Position numbers and translations under genes: made by a program. Below, piece after piece: positions 12,322 through 14,538 of a stretch of DNA of 14,538 nt. The stretch is from UBA9715 sp045614225 (GTDB taxonomy: Bacteria; Actinomycetota; Coriobacteriia; Coriobacteriales; Eggerthellaceae), in the NCBI GenBank assembly GCA_045614225.1, contig JAZLCO010000002.1, positions 1 to 14,538 of the forward strand, written 5' to 3'. Numbering within the stretch: position 1 is the stretch's first letter; every line of letters starts with the position of its first letter. The notes below the pieces were generated by a model that saw only the letters and a list, made by a program, of their open reading frames with translations, had not been told where the DNA came from and searched no databases.

Positions 12322-13257
12322 ATGGAAATCAAGAATGTGACCGTGGCAGGCGGCGGTGTCCTGGGAAGCCAGATTGCCCTTCAGAGCGCATACTGCGGAT
12401 TCAACGTCAAGATCTGGCTTCGCAGCGAGGGCTCGATCGGGCGCTGCGCTCCGAAGCTCGACCGCTTCGCAGGCATCTACGAGGCAACCCTGCAGGCGAC
12501 CAAGGCCAACCCCGCAGCTCGTGCCCGCGGCCTGTCCGACGAGGGTGCCACGGCCGAAGAGCTCGACGCGCTGTGCGCGAAGGTGGCTCCTGCCCGCGAG
12601 AGCATCGTGCTGACGACTGATTGGGACGAGGCCTTTGGCGACGCTGACCTTGTCATCGAAGCCGTCGCCGAAGATCCCGCGCAGAAGATCGAGTTCTACA
12701 CCGAGTTGCAGAAGCACTTGCCTGAGGACGCCATCGTGGTCACGAACTCCTCGACGCTGCTGCCGAGCCAATTCGCCGAGTACACCGGACGTCCCGAGAA
12801 GTACCTGGCGCTGCATTTCGCGAACAACATCTGGATGGGCAACACCGCAGAGGTCATGGGGCATGCAGGCACCGACCAGCAGTACTACGACGCCATCGTC
12901 AAATTCGCCGAGGACATCCGCATGGTGCCGCTGTGCCTGAAGAAGGAGCAGCCAGGCTACATCCTGAACTCGATGCTCGTGCCGTTCCTCTCGGCCGCTG
13001 AGGCGCTCTATGCCAACGATGTCGCTGATCCCGAGACCATCGATAAGACTTGGACGCTCGCAACCGGCGCGCCGAACGGCCCCTTCCGCATCCTCGACGT
13101 CGTGGGCCTCGTCACCGCCTACAACATCGTGAGCATGAACCCGCTGGCATCCGACCCCGAGTCGACGCCCGGCAAGATCTGCGCCAAGCTCAAGGAAAAG
13201 ATCGACGCAGGCAAGACCGGCATCAACGCAGGCGAAGGTTTCTACAAGTACAACTAA
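12322..13257 (+). CDS. 3-hydroxyacyl-CoA dehydrogenase family enzyme
   Basis: A 311-residue NAD-linked dehydrogenase of the 3-hydroxyacyl-CoA dehydrogenase family, full length for the single-enzyme form. The Rossmann motif GGGVLGSQIA is at 10-19, the NSSTLLPSQFA segment at about 154-164, and the catalytic His lies in ALHFANNIW at about 176-184 (classical form HFFNP). The C-terminal substrate domain carries TGAPNGPFRILDVVG. The NTAEVMGH variant after the catalytic His differs from the textbook fatty-acid enzymes. Related L-gulonate and carnitine dehydrogenases use non-CoA substrates, so a free hydroxy acid is possible. AAAGGA lies about 9 bases before the ATG. It is monocistronic: a 313-base divergent region precedes it and a strong terminator follows. 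Whether it belongs to the molybdoenzyme pathway is inference from position. Confidence 0.92.
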   Translation: MEIKNVTVAGGGVLGSQIALQSAYCGFNVKIWLRSEGSIGRCAPKLDRFAGIYEATLQATKANPAARARGLSDEGATAEELDALCAKVAPARESIVLTTDWDEAFGDADLVIEAVAEDPAQKIEFYTELQKHLPEDAIVVTNSSTLLPSQFAEYTGRPEKYLALHFANNIWMGNTAEVMGHAGTDQQYYDAIVKFAEDIRMVPLCLKKEQPGYILNSMLVPFLSAAEALYANDVADPETIDKTWTLATGAPNGPFRILDVVGLVTAYNIVSMNPLASDPESTPGKICAKLKEKIDAGKTGINAGEGFYKYN

Positions 13258-13299
13258 CCGATCGGCAAAAACGGCGCTGGCCTACAGCGTGTCGAACCA

Positions 13300-13329
13300 G
13301 GGGCGCACGATGGTGCGCCCCTTCCTTTT
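13300..13329 (+). terminator. Rho-independent terminator
   Basis: GGGGCGCAC (13300-13308), loop GATG, GTGCGCCCC (13313-13321), then TTCCTTTT. The nine-base stem is perfect. It lies 43 bases past the stop of the 3-hydroxyacyl-CoA-dehydrogenase-family gene and separates it from the MFS gene. Confidence 0.88.
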
Positions 13330-13350
13330 GCGGCGCATGATTCGAGTTGT

Positions 13351-13359
13351 TGGTACAAT
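13351..13359 (+). promoter_or_regulatory. Candidate extended -10 promoter of the MFS gene
   Basis: TGGTACAAT is an extended -10 (TGN plus TACAAT, 5 of 6), ending 17 bases before the MFS start codon. No good -35 is present at the usual distance, and the leader would be only about 10 bases, so this is tentative. Confidence 0.3.
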
Positions 13360-13376
13360 GATGTCGCAGGAACACG

Positions 13377-14538
13377 ATGGCACGGGAAACATCCACAGAC
13401 AGCAAACTTGGCCTCATATTGGCCACTTACTTGGTAGGCCTGCTCATTGGCGGGCTCTATGTCGGTATGGTCTCCCCCGCGCGCACGGTCGTGCAAGCCG
13501 ACTTCGGCATCGACGACACCGTGGGCATCTGGATGATCAACATCTACACGTTGTTCTATGCCGCACTCATCCCTATCATCGGCAAGATCGCCGATCGGCG
13601 CGGACGGAAGCGCGTGTTTACAATCTGCGTGGGCATCTTCTGCGTCGGAGCAGTGATTTGCGGATTGTCGAAATCAATCGGAGGCTTCGGCCTTCTGCTC
13701 GTCGGGCGCGTATTGCAGGCTGCAGGCGCAGGCGGCATGTTACCCGTGGCCAATGCCGAGATCGGCGCATCGTTCCCTGAAGAAAAACGCGGCATGGCGC
13801 TCGGAATGGCTGCAGCGGTCGCCGGTGTATCGAACGTGCTCGGCGCGGTTGCGGGCAGCGCGGTCGTGGGCGCATTCGGCATCGAGAACTGGCCCACGTT
13901 GTTCTACCTGTGCGTACCATTCTGCATCGCAATCATCGTGGTCACTGCAACGTTGCTGCCCGACAGCGAGGTGGACGAATCGCACGGGCGGATGGATATC
14001 GCAGGCTCGATTCTGTTCGCGCTGTTCGTGCTCCTCTTGCTCCTGGGCTTGAAGAACATCGACTTCGCCTCATTCAGCGCATCAGCCACACAACCATCCG
14101 TGCTCGCGCCGCTTCTGGCCGCGATTGCAGCTGTCGTGGCATTCCGCACCGTCGAGCAACGGGCAGAAGACCCCGTGTTCCACCTCGAGTACTTCCACCA
14201 TCGCCCAATTGTCATCACGATGATCGTGTCGTTCTTCATCGGATGCTTCGTCATCTCGCTCGTGCTGATTCCCGAGCTCGCGGAATACGCCATGGGTGAC
14301 CCCCTCGGGTCGGGCGGGTACTACGTGCTCGCCATCGGCCTGACATCGTTCGTGACCACGCCCATCGGCGGGAAGCTCATCGACAAACTCGGCCCGAAGC
14401 CGGTGCTGATGTGCGGCTTGGCCATATCGATAGGCGGGCTCCTGTTCCTGGCGTTCGCCGTCATGTCCAATCCGAGTCCAGCGGGTTTCATTGCGGGGCT
14501 GGCCATCGTCGGCGCCGGCATGGGCCTTGCGATGGGTG
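13377..14538 (+). CDS. MFS transporter, DHA2/EmrB-like (partial)
   Basis: The first 387 residues of a major facilitator, open to the right edge. The ATG at 13377 has AGGA 5 bases upstream. Motif A between helices 2 and 3 reads GKIADRRGRKRVF (about 66-78), and motif C-like GMAAAVAGVSNVLG follows at about 142-155. The layout, with a hydrophobic helix pair in the middle (about 202-262) between two six-helix halves, fits the 14-helix DHA2 drug:proton antiporters such as EmrB/QacA. It probably exports an organic compound with proton influx, and could remove a substrate or product of the nearby enzymes, but nothing in the sequence sets its specificity. It has its own start region after the terminator at 13300-13329. 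Confidence 0.88.
   Translation, partial: MARETSTDSKLGLILATYLVGLLIGGLYVGMVSPARTVVQADFGIDDTVGIWMINIYTLFYAALIPIIGKIADRRGRKRVFTICVGIFCVGAVICGLSKSIGGFGLLLVGRVLQAAGAGGMLPVANAEIGASFPEEKRGMALGMAAAVAGVSNVLGAVAGSAVVGAFGIENWPTLFYLCVPFCIAIIVVTATLLPDSEVDESHGRMDIAGSILFALFVLLLLLGLKNIDFASFSASATQPSVLAPLLAAIAAVVAFRTVEQRAEDPVFHLEYFHHRPIVITMIVSFFIGCFVISLVLIPELAEYAMGDPLGSGGYYVLAIGLTSFVTTPIGGKLIDKLGPKPVLMCGLAISIGGLLFLAFAVMSNPSPAGFIAGLAIVGAGMGLAMG

Noticed and set aside
12244..12864. A 206-codon minus-strand frame inside the hydroxyacyl dehydrogenase
   Set aside because: It is antisense to the Rossmann and catalytic segments of a clear plus-strand gene, with no ribosome binding site.

Overview
The window reads like a chromosomal stretch from a gut-type, strictly anaerobic actinobacterium, most likely Coriobacteriia/Eggerthellaceae. 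This is inferred from moderately high GC, strong AAGGAG-type ribosome binding sites, and a molybdopterin oxidoreductase operon with its own NarL-type two-component pair. No rRNA, tRNA, CRISPR array or insertion sequence is visible. I cannot name the species.

Layout. From 1 to about 12,010 every real gene is on the minus strand; from 12,322 to the end the genes are on the plus strand. Left to right: the N-terminal membrane half of an ABC exporter (cut by the window edge), a 121-residue cysteine-rich protein, a Nudix hydrolase, a medium-chain zinc dehydrogenase, a VOC/glyoxalase-fold protein and a classical short-chain dehydrogenase (SDR). A strong minus-strand terminator (4758-4785) separates these from a five-gene operon read from 9360 to 4790: molybdopterin catalytic subunit, Fe-S subunit, a small orphan protein, a SlyD-like FKBP and a zinc-ribbon/proline-rich protein. 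Upstream lie a NarL/LuxR response regulator, a soluble GAF-domain histidine kinase and a second SlyD-like FKBP with a Cys tail. Diverging from these on the plus strand are a 3-hydroxyacyl-CoA-dehydrogenase-family enzyme with its own terminator, then a DHA2-type MFS transporter cut by the window end.

How it may work together. The molybdoenzyme pair matches pyrogallol-phloroglucinol transhydroxylase (PGTH) in architecture: no N-terminal Fe-S motif in the large subunit, a conserved Pro-Asp-Ser at the molybdenum-ligand position, and an Fe-S subunit with a C-terminal beta-sandwich-like domain. It differs in active-site positions that bind pyrogallol, and its Fe-S subunit has lost exactly the cysteines of one cluster. 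The likely picture is a cytoplasmic, regulated, PGTH-like hydroxylase/dehydroxylase/reductase acting on an unknown small, probably polyhydroxylated, substrate. Dedicated maturation helpers (SlyD-like FKBPs, zinc ribbon, orphan) would serve it, with nearby NAD(P)-linked dehydrogenases and an exporter possibly handling substrate or product. Only the gene families are read directly; the substrate and the link between clusters are inference.
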